Of a DNA stretch of 10,566 nucleotides, positions 1 through 6,931 are shown piece by piece. This DNA comes from Baffinella frigidus (lineage: Eukaryota > Cryptophyceae > Cryptomonadales > Baffinellaceae). Numbering within the stretch: position 1 is the stretch's first letter; every line of letters begins with the position of its first letter. Under the pieces are notes generated by a model, which was given only the letters and a program-made list of their open reading frames with translations, searched no databases and was not told the origin of the DNA. The translations under genes were made by a program, and so were the position numbers. The stretch covers positions 830,987-841,552 of the forward strand of contig MU646329.1 of the NCBI GenBank assembly GCA_026770585.1. Reading direction: 5' to 3'.

Positions 1-96
1 GAAGGGTGAAGTGAAGGGTGAAGTGAAGGGTGAAGTGAAGGGTGAAGTGAAGGGTGAAGTGAAGGGTGAAGTGAAGGGTGAAGTGAAGGGTGAAGG
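1..96. repeat. 12-bp minisatellite, unit GAAGGGTGAAGT
   Basis: Seven perfect units plus an eighth with a final-base change, running off the left edge. The period is a multiple of three, so on the minus strand it stays in frame with COG1 exon 4 and would read Leu-His-Pro-Ser; more likely it is intronic. Confidence 0.95.
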
Positions 97-107
97 GGCT
101 TGCAGAC

Positions 108-221
108 CAGGGCGTAAACGGTGCCCGGCTGGAGAGGCGGAGAGTGCACGCGCTGGATCGCGATCGACGCGTCGAGGAGGAGCGTGTACGAGTGCGGGAG
201 CAGCGCCGAGGGGACACGAAC
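108..221 (-). CDS. COG1: COG1 exon 4 (conserved VRVPS block; 3' edge uncertain)
   Basis: Minus-strand frame from 221 reads VRVPSALLPHSYTLLLDASI and then AIQRVHSPPLQPGTVYAL. This matches the COG1 segment in which a basic-hydrophobic 'IRVP' strand is followed by a helical stretch ending in 'EI.RV'. The acceptor is GTGAGCAG at 222-229 and keeps phase 0 with exon 3. A donor-like GTCTGC follows at 107-102. If it is not used, the frame runs in phase into the 12-bp minisatellite and would encode Leu-His-Pro-Ser repeats to the window edge. Too short to stand out as an ORF. Partial copies of its 5' part lie at about 259-285 and 406-447. Confidence 0.72.
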
Positions 222-3200
222 CTGCTCACCCCACCAGGCCGTTAGAGGTGAAGTCGGGGGCGCCGAGGGCACGCGCACCTCACACCAGACCGTCCGAGAG
301 CAACACGACAGATGGGGGTTTGCAGCGCGCTGGTGCGACGTCTTGCTAGCACAGAGTGCCAGATCAGAGCGTTAGAAGAGGGCGCCAGAACAGAGCGCCA
401 GCACAGAGTGTACGAGTGCGGGAGCAGCGCCGATGGCACGCGCATCTGCGTCATTATCTCAGAAAACGGACTCTAAAATCCGTTTTGCTAAGTCAATTCC
501 CCTTCAAATATGTCAACTTATGCGTAAAGAAAAGAATAAGTTGACGAATTTGTACCAGCATTGACTTAATAAAACGAATTTTATAATCCCTTTTCTGAGA
601 TAAGTCAGACACCAGGAAGTCAAAGGGGGGGCGGATGGCGCTAGTGCGAGGTCTTGCTAGCAGTGCCAGAACAGAGCGCTAGCACAGAGCGAGAGAACCG
701 AGCGCCAGCACAGAGCGTTGGCACAGAGCTCGAGAACATAGCTCCCGAACTAATCTCCACACAAGTATTAATTAATTGCTTTTGGGCAACGAAAATTACT
801 ACACGATTCGCTCATAAAAGTAGTAGTAAATCATTTGAGTAGTAAATTTCGTTGCGCCGAAAGCAATCAATTAATACTTTTGTGGAGATGAGAACAGAGA
901 GAGCGCGCGTCATGCGCTATATGCACGCCTGTCTGGGGCAAGCGACCGAGGTGGGGAAGGCTTAGGCTTTAGGCTTTAGGCTTTACGTTTTAGGGTGCAG
1001 ATTCTAGGGGTTTAGGTTTAACCCTCCACCCTCCACCCTCCACCCTCCACCCTCCACCCTCCACCCTCCACCCTCCACCCTCCACCCTCCACCCTCCACC
1101 CTCCACCCTCCACCCCTGAACCGTAGACCCTTAATCCTAGACCCTAAACGGTCCGATTTGTACGGCTGGACGCGGGTGATTTTCGACGCGGGTGTTTTTC
1201 TGCGAGCGTCCTATGAGAGAGAAAACAGACGTCCTTTCTTCAAAGGCTGCCCCGCGTTCTACCAGGGGTGGCCTGGGATCGTCCCCCCTATGGCACACAC
1301 GGCGGTTTCATAGAGAAACGGTGTGGATTCAAAACCATTGGATTCGAAGAACATTACTACACGAATGCTTTAATATTACTAGTAAAACTCACTGTGTGTG
1401 GTAAATTTCATTACCAGAACGTTTGAACTTGAAACCGTGTCCCTGTGAGATTATCGCCAACACCCTTGGCAGCAGACCGTGCAGGGTTTAGGGATACGGG
1501 CGCGGGGTGTGGAGTTGTAGGGTGACGCAGACCTTCTCGTTCTTGACTTCCCCGCTCTCAGTCTCCACCTGGACCTCAACCTCCTCCCACAGGCGCTTCA
1601 GCTCCCCCGCGGAACCAGCCACCGTGTGCATCGCCGCCTCGAAGCGCCCGCACACGTGCAGCGCCGTCCACTCCACCCACACGCCGTACCCCACACGCCC
1701 CGCCTCGTCCAGCTCGCGCGCGATGGCGGCCTCGGCGGCGGCGGCGTCGGGGGAGGAGGAGGAGGCGGGGAGGACGGCGAGGAGCGTGGGGAGGAAGCGG
1801 CGGACGGTTGACGCGCACTGCGCGACGTAGAGGGCCTGCTCGACGCACGACTCGCGCGGCGCGGCGCCCTCCATGGCGCCGCGCCCCCCCTGCTGTGGCT
1901 GCGCCGCGAGCTCGGCCGACGTGATGTTCTGCAGCCTCGCGCGCAGCCCCTCGGCGGTGGTCCCGAGGAGCGACGCGAGGGCGGACGCGCACGCGCGCGT
2001 GCTCGACGCGAGCAGCGCGGCGCGCGCGGACCCCTGCCCCCCCGCGCCCGCGCCCGACGCGACGAGCCGCGCGCAGTCGGCGAGGGCTGCGTGGAGGCGC
2101 GTGAGGAACGCGCCTGCGAGGCGGTTGCACTGGCGGTCCCACGGCTGCACCTCCTCCGACGCGGGCCCGTCCGCCGTGTAGCCCTGCGGCTTCCACGCGA
2201 GCAAGACCTGCTCGACGCCGTCCGCGGGCGCGGCGGAGAGCACGAAGCCGTCCACGCCCGCGTCGTCCTCCATGGCGCGCAGCTCCCGCGCGAGCAACGG
2301 CTCCAGCTCCGCGCGGATCTCCGCGAGCCGAGCCGCGACCAGCTCGTTGCTCCGCGCCGTGAACGCCTGCTCGAACAGCAGCGCCCACAGCGGGCCCTCC
2401 GCCACGGCCAGCAGCCACGTGTCCCGCCCCTCCAGCCCGGCCACGTACGCCTGCAGCTGCTGCTCCATCTCGGCCAGGACGGTCCCAGCCCGCACCGCCG
2501 GCAGCGCCGCCCCCGCTGACGCCCGCACCTGGTTATCAGAGAGAAGCGCGCTTGATTGAGCGGACACGAAGGCGCGACAGCGTCAAGCTTCACCAGAGGG
2601 TGCGAGAGGTGCCACGGGCTGTGTTGGGCTCGAGCCCGAGAACCTGAGGGGTTCAGGAACAAAGTAAGTCCCCCCCCGGGGACATATGTGGTTGGCGTTC
2701 GAGCTGTGGACGTGTGGCAGGCCCTTGGGACCCTAACGATGCGACAGACACCCCAGGGTTAGGCACGGCTCAACGTGCATCACGACGCGCGGGAGCTGCA
2801 GAGCCCAGCGGATGGTTACGTGTGGAGGCGACGAGCACCTTAATGGGCCACCGGCCTGAAAATGGGGTAGTTAGGCATACGGCATTGCCTAGGACCTCCT
2901 ACCGTAGGCCGAGGGATCCTAGGACCAAAAAGCCTCGGCCTACGGTAGGAGGTCTAGGCAATGCCGTAGGCCTAACTACCCCATTTTCAGGCCGTTACCC
3001 TATTAACGTGTGTTTGCAAGACTTCCTGCGAGGCGTGGTGGGGTGAGATGGCGAGGGGAGAGCAGTTCTCACGCATTCATAGGGCAATGCCACGAAATTA
3101 GGGTAGTCAAGCCTACGGCATTGCCTACTATCCCTTAAGTGGCCAGCCGGTCAAAATTGACCCGCAAGAGGTCCTAGGCAGGTCCTAGGGCCCTACGGTA

Positions 3201-6027
3201 GGGCGTATGCGCCTACTGTCCACTTAAGGGATAGGCCGTAGGCCCCCCAGGCCGGGTTTCGCGTAGGGGCCCTCAGACTCATCTCCACAAAAGTATTAAT
3301 TAATTGCTTTTGGTGCAACAAAATTTACTAAAGAAACGCTTGACTATTACTTTTATGAGCAAATCGTGTAGTAACTTTCGTTGCCCAAAAGCAATTAATT
3401 AATACTTGTATGTAGATTAAGACGGTCCTACGGCCTACCGGTGTCAACACCCTAGGCACAACTGCCCTGAATTCAGGGAGTTACCCTATTGGCATGCCGC
3501 TGTCGAGCGAAATCGGAACATAATAAGCCAGGCAGGTCCGGAAATCGGACCTGGCTTGAGCCATTTTCAGGTGAAAGTCTTCAAACACAATTAAGGAGTT
3601 TCCACCCAGCTCGAGAGCGGCATCGCACCTGTCCCTACCCTCAGACGGTCCTACGGCCTACCGTTGTCAGCACCCTCGGCGTAACCTACTTTACACGCGA
3701 CCGGGAGCAATCATAAGTTGACACAAGGGAAGAATGTACAGAGGATCCTGTACATGCTGCCAAAAGTTGACTGACACCCGCTGGTGAGTTGACTTTTGCG
3801 ATTGACCACCCTGAGGTCTAGCGTGGTACCCTGATTGCAGGCCATCACGCTGTTGGAATGGCATCGCACCTGAGCCGCCATAGAGCGCACCCAAGCTCGC
3901 GTCGAAGCGGAACAGTGGTCCTCTTGTAGCGTTTCAACCTGCAGGGGCCGCGACTCAATCACACATGGGGCCGTGATTCAATCACACGTAGCACCACTCA
4001 ACCACACACAGAACAATCAAGAGCATAACCACGAACAACAACCAATTCCATACACACAACCACAACCACAACCACACCCGTCCTACTCATTTTTGCACGG
4101 ACCGCGATCCACCACTCAACCACACATGACAGCCAAGAGCACAACCACGAACAACAACTAATTCCGCAGCCACAGCCACAGCCACAGCCACAGCTACACC
4201 CACACCCGCAACCACAACCACAACCACAACCACCGCAACCACACCAACACCCACACCCACACCCCTCGGCACTTACCATGTCTCCGCGAACATGCAGTGT
4301 GGTGAGCGCGCGCAACACCTACACCCACACCCAAGCCCACGACCAAAACCACAACCAAAAAAAAAACTAAACCCACACCCACACCCTTACTACCCAGTTC
4401 CACACCAACAGCTTCAACCACAACCACAGCCACAGCCACAGCCACAACCACAGCCACAACCACAGCCACAACCACAACCACCGCAGCCACACCCACGCCC
4501 ACACTCCTCGGCACTGACCATGTCTCCGCGAACATGCAGCGTGGTGAGCGCGCGCAGCTGCCGCACCAGCGCCGCCTCCCCCGCCCCTGCTTCCTCCCCT
4601 CCATGCGGCGTTCGGCTGAACAAGTCGAGCGCCGCCACAGCGCTCAGCGCGACCACCGAGCACGCGCGCCGCATCAGGTCCAGGTGCACGTGCGTGGCGG
4701 CGTCCTGCCCCTCCGGATGCGCCCCCCCCCCCGCGCTCGCGCCCGACGCCGTGACAGCTGCGCCGCTGCGGCCGAGCTGCTCGCAGATCCCCCGCACGCA
4801 CGAGGAGCGCGCCTCGAGGAATGCGTCGAGCGCGTCGCGCAGGGAGAGGCCTTTGACCAGCATGGCCGCGGCCATCGAGTCCGCCAGCGCCCCTGACACG
4901 CCCTCCTCGCTCGCGTGCTCGCCCCTGAGCGACGACTGCGCGGCAGCCACCACCTGGTCCGAGAGCTCGTCGCTCAAGAGCACCCGCGCGCGCAGCCCGA
5001 CGTACGGCACCCCCAGCCACTCTTTCAGCACCGGGAGGTCGCTTCCTTTCAGCACCCGGTACCTGCGTTGCACCCCCCCCCCCCCTGTCAGCTGCCTCCA
5101 CTTTCATCTCCACAAAAGTATTAATTAATTGCTTTTGGCGCAACGAAATTTACTACACAAATGCTCTACTATTACTTGTATAAGCAAATCGTGTAGTAAT
5201 TTTCGTTGCCAGAAAGCAATTATTTAATACTTGTATGGAGATTAACTTCGGGTGACGCCTCGGGGTGCTGCATGCCGCTGCTAGGGTATTCAGAGCATCC
5301 GTTAAGTGAGCATATGGCGAATCCATAGGGCGAATATTCACCCTTACTCGCCCTAGGCAGGTCCTAGGGCCCTACCGTAGGGCGAATGAGCCTACTGGTC
5401 ACTCAAGGGATGCACGGCAAGGAAGGGGCAGAGCGCTGACCGTTCCCGCGCAACCAGCAGCTCCTTGGCGGCGTCAAGAATCTTGTGCTGCTCGAGAGAC
5501 GTGGCGATGTTTTCAGGCGCCTGAATCACGAAAAGGAGGTCTCCGGCAGCCGCTGCTTTCCCGTCCACCTCCCGCTTCCCCGCGGTCTTCCAGCCGCCGG
5601 CCACGAGCTTGGCGCACGAGTCACCGAGCGCGCCCGCGGTGCTGATGATCGTCTTGGCGGCGCCGCCCATGTCGGAGATGGTGTCGGCGGCGTCGATGAA
5701 GTCGCGGTACCGCACACTCACCAGCTCGCGCAGCTCGGCCTGCTTCGACTCCACGTCCTTGAGCGTCTTCTTCAGCAGGTTCCGCGCCTCCGCGACTGTG
5801 TGTGAGTGCAGGTGGTCCAGATTCACGGCCTTGCCCCCGCCACTTGCCACCCCCGGCGGAGGTGGTGCCTTGTTCACGGGGGGCGGGCTGAAGGCCGTCT
5901 TTCCCGGGGAGGGCTGGTGCTGCGCCGGAGAGCGAGCGGCCGCGGCGCTTGGGCTCGTGAGCGAAACGTTCGCAAAGTCATCGCCATACGCGTCCACGTT
6001 GGTGTTGATGCGTGGGGGTGTGGGCAT
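108..6027 (-). CDS. COG1: COG1: conserved oligomeric Golgi complex subunit 1 (four exons visible, 3' end outside window)
   Basis: COG1 belongs to lobe A of the COG complex, a multisubunit tether on the cytosolic face of the Golgi that captures retrograde vesicles and so keeps glycosylation enzymes in place. The call rests on collinear similarity to the family across four exons: the N-terminal Vps51/COG1-type helical region (exon 1, residues about 70-204, with LVSVRYRDFIDAADTI), the middle helical part (exon 2), the later helical part ending ETESGEVKNEK (exon 3), and the VRVPSALLPHSYTLLL block (exon 4). With exon edges at 6027-5416, 5091-4519, 2528-1533 and 221-108, every junction is phase 0 and about 765 residues are encoded. 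Animal and plant homologues have about 980-1070 residues, so roughly 200 C-terminal residues should lie beyond position 1. Exon 3 runs open to a stop at 1488, but the family block resumes only in exon 4, so splicing is inferred. The gene is divergent from ALG11. No frameshift is seen. Confidence 0.88.
259..447 (-). repeat. Duplicated fragments of the COG1 exon 4 acceptor edge
   Basis: Two extra partial copies of the exon 4 start lie upstream of it in transcript order. One at about 406-447 reads, after an acceptor-like ACGCAG, MRVPSALLPHSYTL and then diverges; it shares 26 identical bases with the true exon (GTGTACGAGTGCGGGAGCAG onward). A shorter one at about 259-285 reads VRVPSA. Neither continues into the rest of exon 4, so both look like non-functional duplicates and potential decoy acceptors. 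Confidence 0.75.
325..735. repeat. Duplicated intron segment rich in GAGCGCCAGCACAGA words
   Basis: The block GCGCTGGTGCGACGTCTTGC (from 328) recurs with small changes near 639, and both copies lead into imperfect arrays of CAGAACAGAGCGCCAGCACA. The two copies flank foldback element A, which points to a segmental duplication in COG1 intron 3, with the element inserted in or next to it. Confidence 0.7.
454..603. mobile_element. Foldback element A (150 bp, GTCA target duplication)
   Basis: TTATCTCAG at 454 pairs with CTGAGATAA ending at 603. The imperfect inverted repeat extends about 45 bp each side (to GCTAAGTCAAT / ATTGACTTAAT), with an inner pair TCAACTTAT / ATAAGTTGA. GTCA at 450-453 and 604-607 flanks it as a probable 4-bp target duplication. 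AT-rich, no coding capacity: MITE-like, inside COG1 intron 3. Confidence 0.82.
753..889. mobile_element. Foldback element family B, copy 1 (137 bp)
   Basis: Starts ATCTCCACACAAGTATTAAT and ends ATACTTTTGTGGAGAT; nearly the whole element is a long imperfect inverted repeat with AATTAATTGCTTT and TACTACACGA blocks. Inverted relative to copies at 3281 and 5106. AT-rich within GC-rich surroundings. It lies in COG1 intron 3. No clear target duplication. Confidence 0.9.
960..1150. repeat. Telomere-like degenerate repeats around a 7-bp CCCTCCA array
   Basis: TTTAGGC-type heptamers at about 965-985 and TTTAGGG at 990 lead into TTTAGGTTTAA, then thirteen perfect CCCTCCA units (1022-1112), then CCCTGAACCG and CCTAGACCCTAAACG on the other side. 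Left flank reads TTTAGGG and right flank CCCTAAA on the same strand, so the two point toward each other. It could be an interstitial telomere relic or merely a simple repeat of the same period. Confidence 0.75.
1305..1451. mobile_element. Degenerate B-related foldback element (about 147 bp)
   Basis: GTTTCATAGAGAAACGGTG at the left pairs with the reverse complement of the right end, ATCTCACAGGGACACGGTT. The inner part carries ACATTACTACACGAATG and its mirror GTGGTAAATTTCATTACC, the same core as family B (CGAAATTTACTACAC). Ends ATCTCA rather than ATCTCC and a diverged arm suggest an older or sister family. In COG1 intron 3. Confidence 0.65.
1533..2528 (-). CDS. COG1: COG1 exon 3
   Basis: The 5' edge is a good acceptor: a pyrimidine-rich CTTCTCTCTGATAACCAG precedes GTGCGGGCG, in phase 0. 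The exon encodes mostly helical, Ala/Arg/Glu-rich sequence, including EMEQQLQAYVAGLEGRDTWL, WALLFEQAFTARSNEL and ESCVEQALYVAQCASTVRRF, and ends ETESGEVKNEK. I place the donor after AAG at 1533 (GTCTGC) because the next family motif, VRVPS, begins exon 4. The frame would otherwise continue as VCVTLQLHTPRPYP to TAA at 1488-1490; that could be an intron-retained end or an alternative short C-terminus. Very GC-rich, which is why long shadow frames overlie it on both strands. Confidence 0.87.
2529..2839. other. Unique-looking part of COG1 intron 2
   Basis: Next to the exon 3 acceptor. I see no gene, no foldback pair and no tandem repeat in it; the open frames here do not resemble known proteins. 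Confidence 0.5.
2844..3002. mobile_element. Foldback element family C, copy 1 (159 bp, TTAA flanks)
   Basis: A near-perfect palindrome. GGCCTGAAAATGGGGTAGTT at the left pairs with AACTACCCCATTTTCAGGCC at the right, and the inner arms contain GCCTAGGACCTCCTACCGTA and its mirror around a short GGATCC-containing loop. TTAA at 2840-2843 and 3003-3006 may be a target duplication of piggyBac type. It can form a very stable cruciform or hairpin. In COG1 intron 2. Confidence 0.88.
3096..3250. mobile_element. Degenerate family C element split by a family D insertion
   Basis: Left of the D element, AGGGTAGTCAAGCCTACGGC and ATTGCCTAC match the C arm; right of it GGCCGTAGGCC matches the opposite arm. 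The D element at 3131-3231, bounded by TA on both sides, sits between them, so D went in after C. Confidence 0.6.
3131..3231. mobile_element. Foldback element family D, copy 1 (101 bp, TA target)
   Basis: TCCCTTAAGTGGCCAG at the left pairs with CTGTCCACTTAAGGGA at the right, flanked by TA at 3129-3130 and 3232-3233. The interior carries GGTCAAAATTGACC, AGAGGTCCTAGGCAGGTCCT and CCCTACGGTAGGGCG, as in the other D copies. A TA duplication is typical of Tc1/mariner-like MITEs. In COG1 intron 2. Confidence 0.86.
3281..3417. mobile_element. Foldback element family B, copy 2 (137 bp)
   Basis: Same length and ends as the copies at 753 and 5106 (ATCTCCACAAAAGTATTAAT at the left; the right end GTAGAT carries one change from GGAGAT). 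It lies in COG1 intron 2. Confidence 0.9.
3421..3690. repeat. Paired repeats and a hairpin in COG1 intron 2
   Basis: GACGGTCCTACGGCCTACCG occurs at about 3421 and again at about 3645, each followed by related GTGTCAACACCC / TTGTCAGCACCC. Between them, GCATGCCGCTGTCGAGC has an inverted partner near 3609-3627, and AAGCCAGGCAGGTCCG pairs with CGGACCTGGCTT (about 3527-3557) as a hairpin. It looks like an old composite element but I cannot define its ends. Confidence 0.5.
3984..4518. repeat. CCACAA/CCACAG hexamer arrays with duplicated blocks
   Basis: Long runs of the hexamers CCACAA, CCACAG and CCACAC fill the start of COG1 intron 2 (at its 5' end, reading on the minus strand). ACAACCACGAACAACAAC occurs near 4025 and 4140 with similar flanks. 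The repeat makes spurious Pro-Gln or Val-Ala frames on either strand. Confidence 0.92.
4267..4314 (-). repeat. Ghost copy of COG1 exon 2 end and its donor site
   Basis: Plus-strand 4267-4314 repeats 4509-4556 with only a few changes, an offset of 242 bp. On the minus strand it reads LRALTTLHVRGDM followed by GTAAGT, while the exon apparently used is followed by GTCAGT. It lies inside the intron, separated from exon 2 by hexamer repeats and out of frame with it. Confidence 0.85.
4519..5091 (-). CDS. COG1: COG1 exon 2
   Basis: The exon encodes RRYRVLKGSDLPVLKEW, which aligns with the family segment where a run of helices follows 'FP.L..QW', and then helical sequence with ALADSMAAAMLVKGLSLRDA and DAFLEARSSCVRGI. 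It ends LRALTTLHVRGDM. The 3' edge is firm: ATG is followed by GTCAGT at 4518-4513 and joins in phase 0 to exon 3. Beyond that point the frame runs into a Cys/Gly-coding hexamer repeat that is clearly non-coding. The 5' edge could be 5091, 5084 or 5062. A run of 13 C at 5073-5085 lies just inside the 5' edge and is a risk for sequencing error. Confidence 0.83.
5106..5242. mobile_element. Foldback element family B, copy 3 (137 bp)
   Basis: ATCTCCACAAAAGTATTAAT to ACTTGTATGGAGAT; same orientation and length as the copy at 3281. It sits 14 bp from the proposed COG1 exon 2 edge at 5091 and supplies much of intron 1. Confidence 0.9.
5298..5410. mobile_element. Foldback element family D, copy 2 (diverged) at the COG1 exon 1 edge
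   Basis: TCCGTTAAGTGAGCA at the left pairs with TGGTCACTCAAGGGA at the right; the interior has the D core GCAGGTCCTAGGGCCCTACC. Flanks are GCA and TGC, with no TA on either side. Its right end lies five bases from the proposed exon 1 edge at 5416, and the COG1 frame runs into it, so the element lies at or across the donor site. Confidence 0.8.
5416..6027 (-). CDS. COG1: COG1 exon 1 (N-terminal Vps51-like region)
   Basis: This exon encodes a Pro/Ala/Ser-rich, probably disordered leader (residues 1-68) followed by the helical COG1 N-terminus: HTVAEARNLLKKTLKDVESK, then RELVSVRYRDFIDAADTI, and a second helical part ending LLVARERSALCPFLA. ATG at 6027 is the first in-frame Met, but the frame stays open upstream (see findings). 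The 3' edge is ambiguous because the frame runs into a foldback element. Three phase-consistent donor/acceptor pairs exist: donor after 5416 (GTGCAT) with exon 2 from 5091; donor after 5403 (GTGACC) with exon 2 from 5084; donor after 5396 (GTAGGC) with exon 2 from 5062. I report the first, which leaves the element wholly intronic. Confidence 0.8.
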
Positions 6028-6931
6028 CCCTTCGCCTCCTTCCCCCGTCCTCCGCCGCTCCTCCCACTTCAGAATCTGGAGGGGTCGGTCGGCGTCGTCA
6101 GCGATTTCGGCTGGCGTGGGCCGGGACGTCAGGACTGCTCTAGGACGGCTGGTCAGGAGGGCCCTACAGGCAGGTTCTCTGTGTGATGGAGAAATGTGCC
6201 GAAAGAAGGTGCCACAGCATCTGTGATAGAGCTAGGTGCTTTCTCGGCAGATCGGTTCGCTCTGAGATGGGAACGGATGGGTTGGAGGTTGGGGTGGGAT
6301 GATCTCTGCGCTCCAGCATCGCAAAAAGCTGCAGATGTCCGACAATACATGCTCACTGCGCCCCTTGGCTTCACCTTGGTACCACTAACAGTGCAAGCTC
6401 TCTCTCTGCGCCCCAGCACCGCTATGGATGCTCGCTCTAGGTCACTGCGCCTCAGAACCGCCTCCTCTGTGCAGCACGTTCTCTCGGCTGGAGTAGTTCT
6501 CACGACTGACCCGGGGGCTGCTCCCGGAGGAGAGCGAGGATTCTCGATCCTTGGATGATTGGAAGGATCCAGCCTGTCCTCCACTCGCATCACCGAGATC
6601 CCGGGAGGCCCCGTTGTGGCGTGGGTAAGGGAGGGATACCTGTGTGCTGTCGGCGACCAGGGACACTGCGGCGACGCACCGTCGCGTCAACCCTCTTGTT
6701 TTCCACAGAGGACCGAGGAGGGTTATTTCAAAAGTCAATTTCTTAAGGTTTTGTGCAAGAGCCTGTGGCCATCTCGGCCAAAAGTTGACAAACGGCTTCA
6801 AGAACGACCAAATGGCTCCAAGAACGAACAAAGAATATACCCCCCCTGAGGATTTTGCAGCTTGATCGTGGGGATATTTTCAACTTTGAGGGGGAGGGAC
6901 ACAAGACTTGGGACACAGCAGCGCTGTCGCC
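6028..6931. promoter_or_regulatory. Divergent intergenic region between COG1 and ALG11
   Basis: About 900 bp separate the two start codons, which face away from each other, so it should hold both promoters or a shared bidirectional one. I see no convincing TATA box placed for either gene; GAATATA at 6833-6839 is the nearest AT-rich word, about 95 bp before the ALG11 ATG. Open frames here do not resemble any protein I recognise. The first 150 bp next to COG1 are open in frame with it and preceded by an acceptor-like signal at about 6179, so part may be a COG1 5' exon. No foldback element of families A-F is seen, unlike the introns. Confidence 0.4.

Noticed and set aside
11-349. Frame beginning with Lys-Gly-Glu-Val repeats
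   Set aside because: The 12-bp minisatellite plus antisense of COG1 exon 4; no start context or homology.
654-842. Small open frame with a VLINCFWATKITTRFAHKS-like peptide, and a similar one on the minus strand at 5153-5341
   Set aside because: The likeness between the two peptides comes from both reading through the family B foldback element; it is not a conserved protein.
960-1150. True chromosome end
   Set aside because: The arrays are internal, degenerate and face each other, with COG1 continuing on both sides.
1576-2662. Long overlapping frames on both strands over COG1 exon 3
   Set aside because: GC-rich coding DNA has few stops in other frames; only the frame starting at 2528 aligns with COG1.
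3998-4604. Minus-strand frames rich in Gly-Cys or Val-Ala
   Set aside because: Translation of hexamer repeats within an intron.
4292-5128. Long plus-strand frame starting with Pro-Gln repeats
   Set aside because: It is the CCACAA/CCACAG array followed by the antisense of COG1 exon 2; no protein family resemblance.
6153-6593. 146-residue minus-strand frame and 120-residue plus-strand frame in the intergenic region
   Set aside because: No recognisable domain, composition not protein-like, and they overlap each other on opposite strands.
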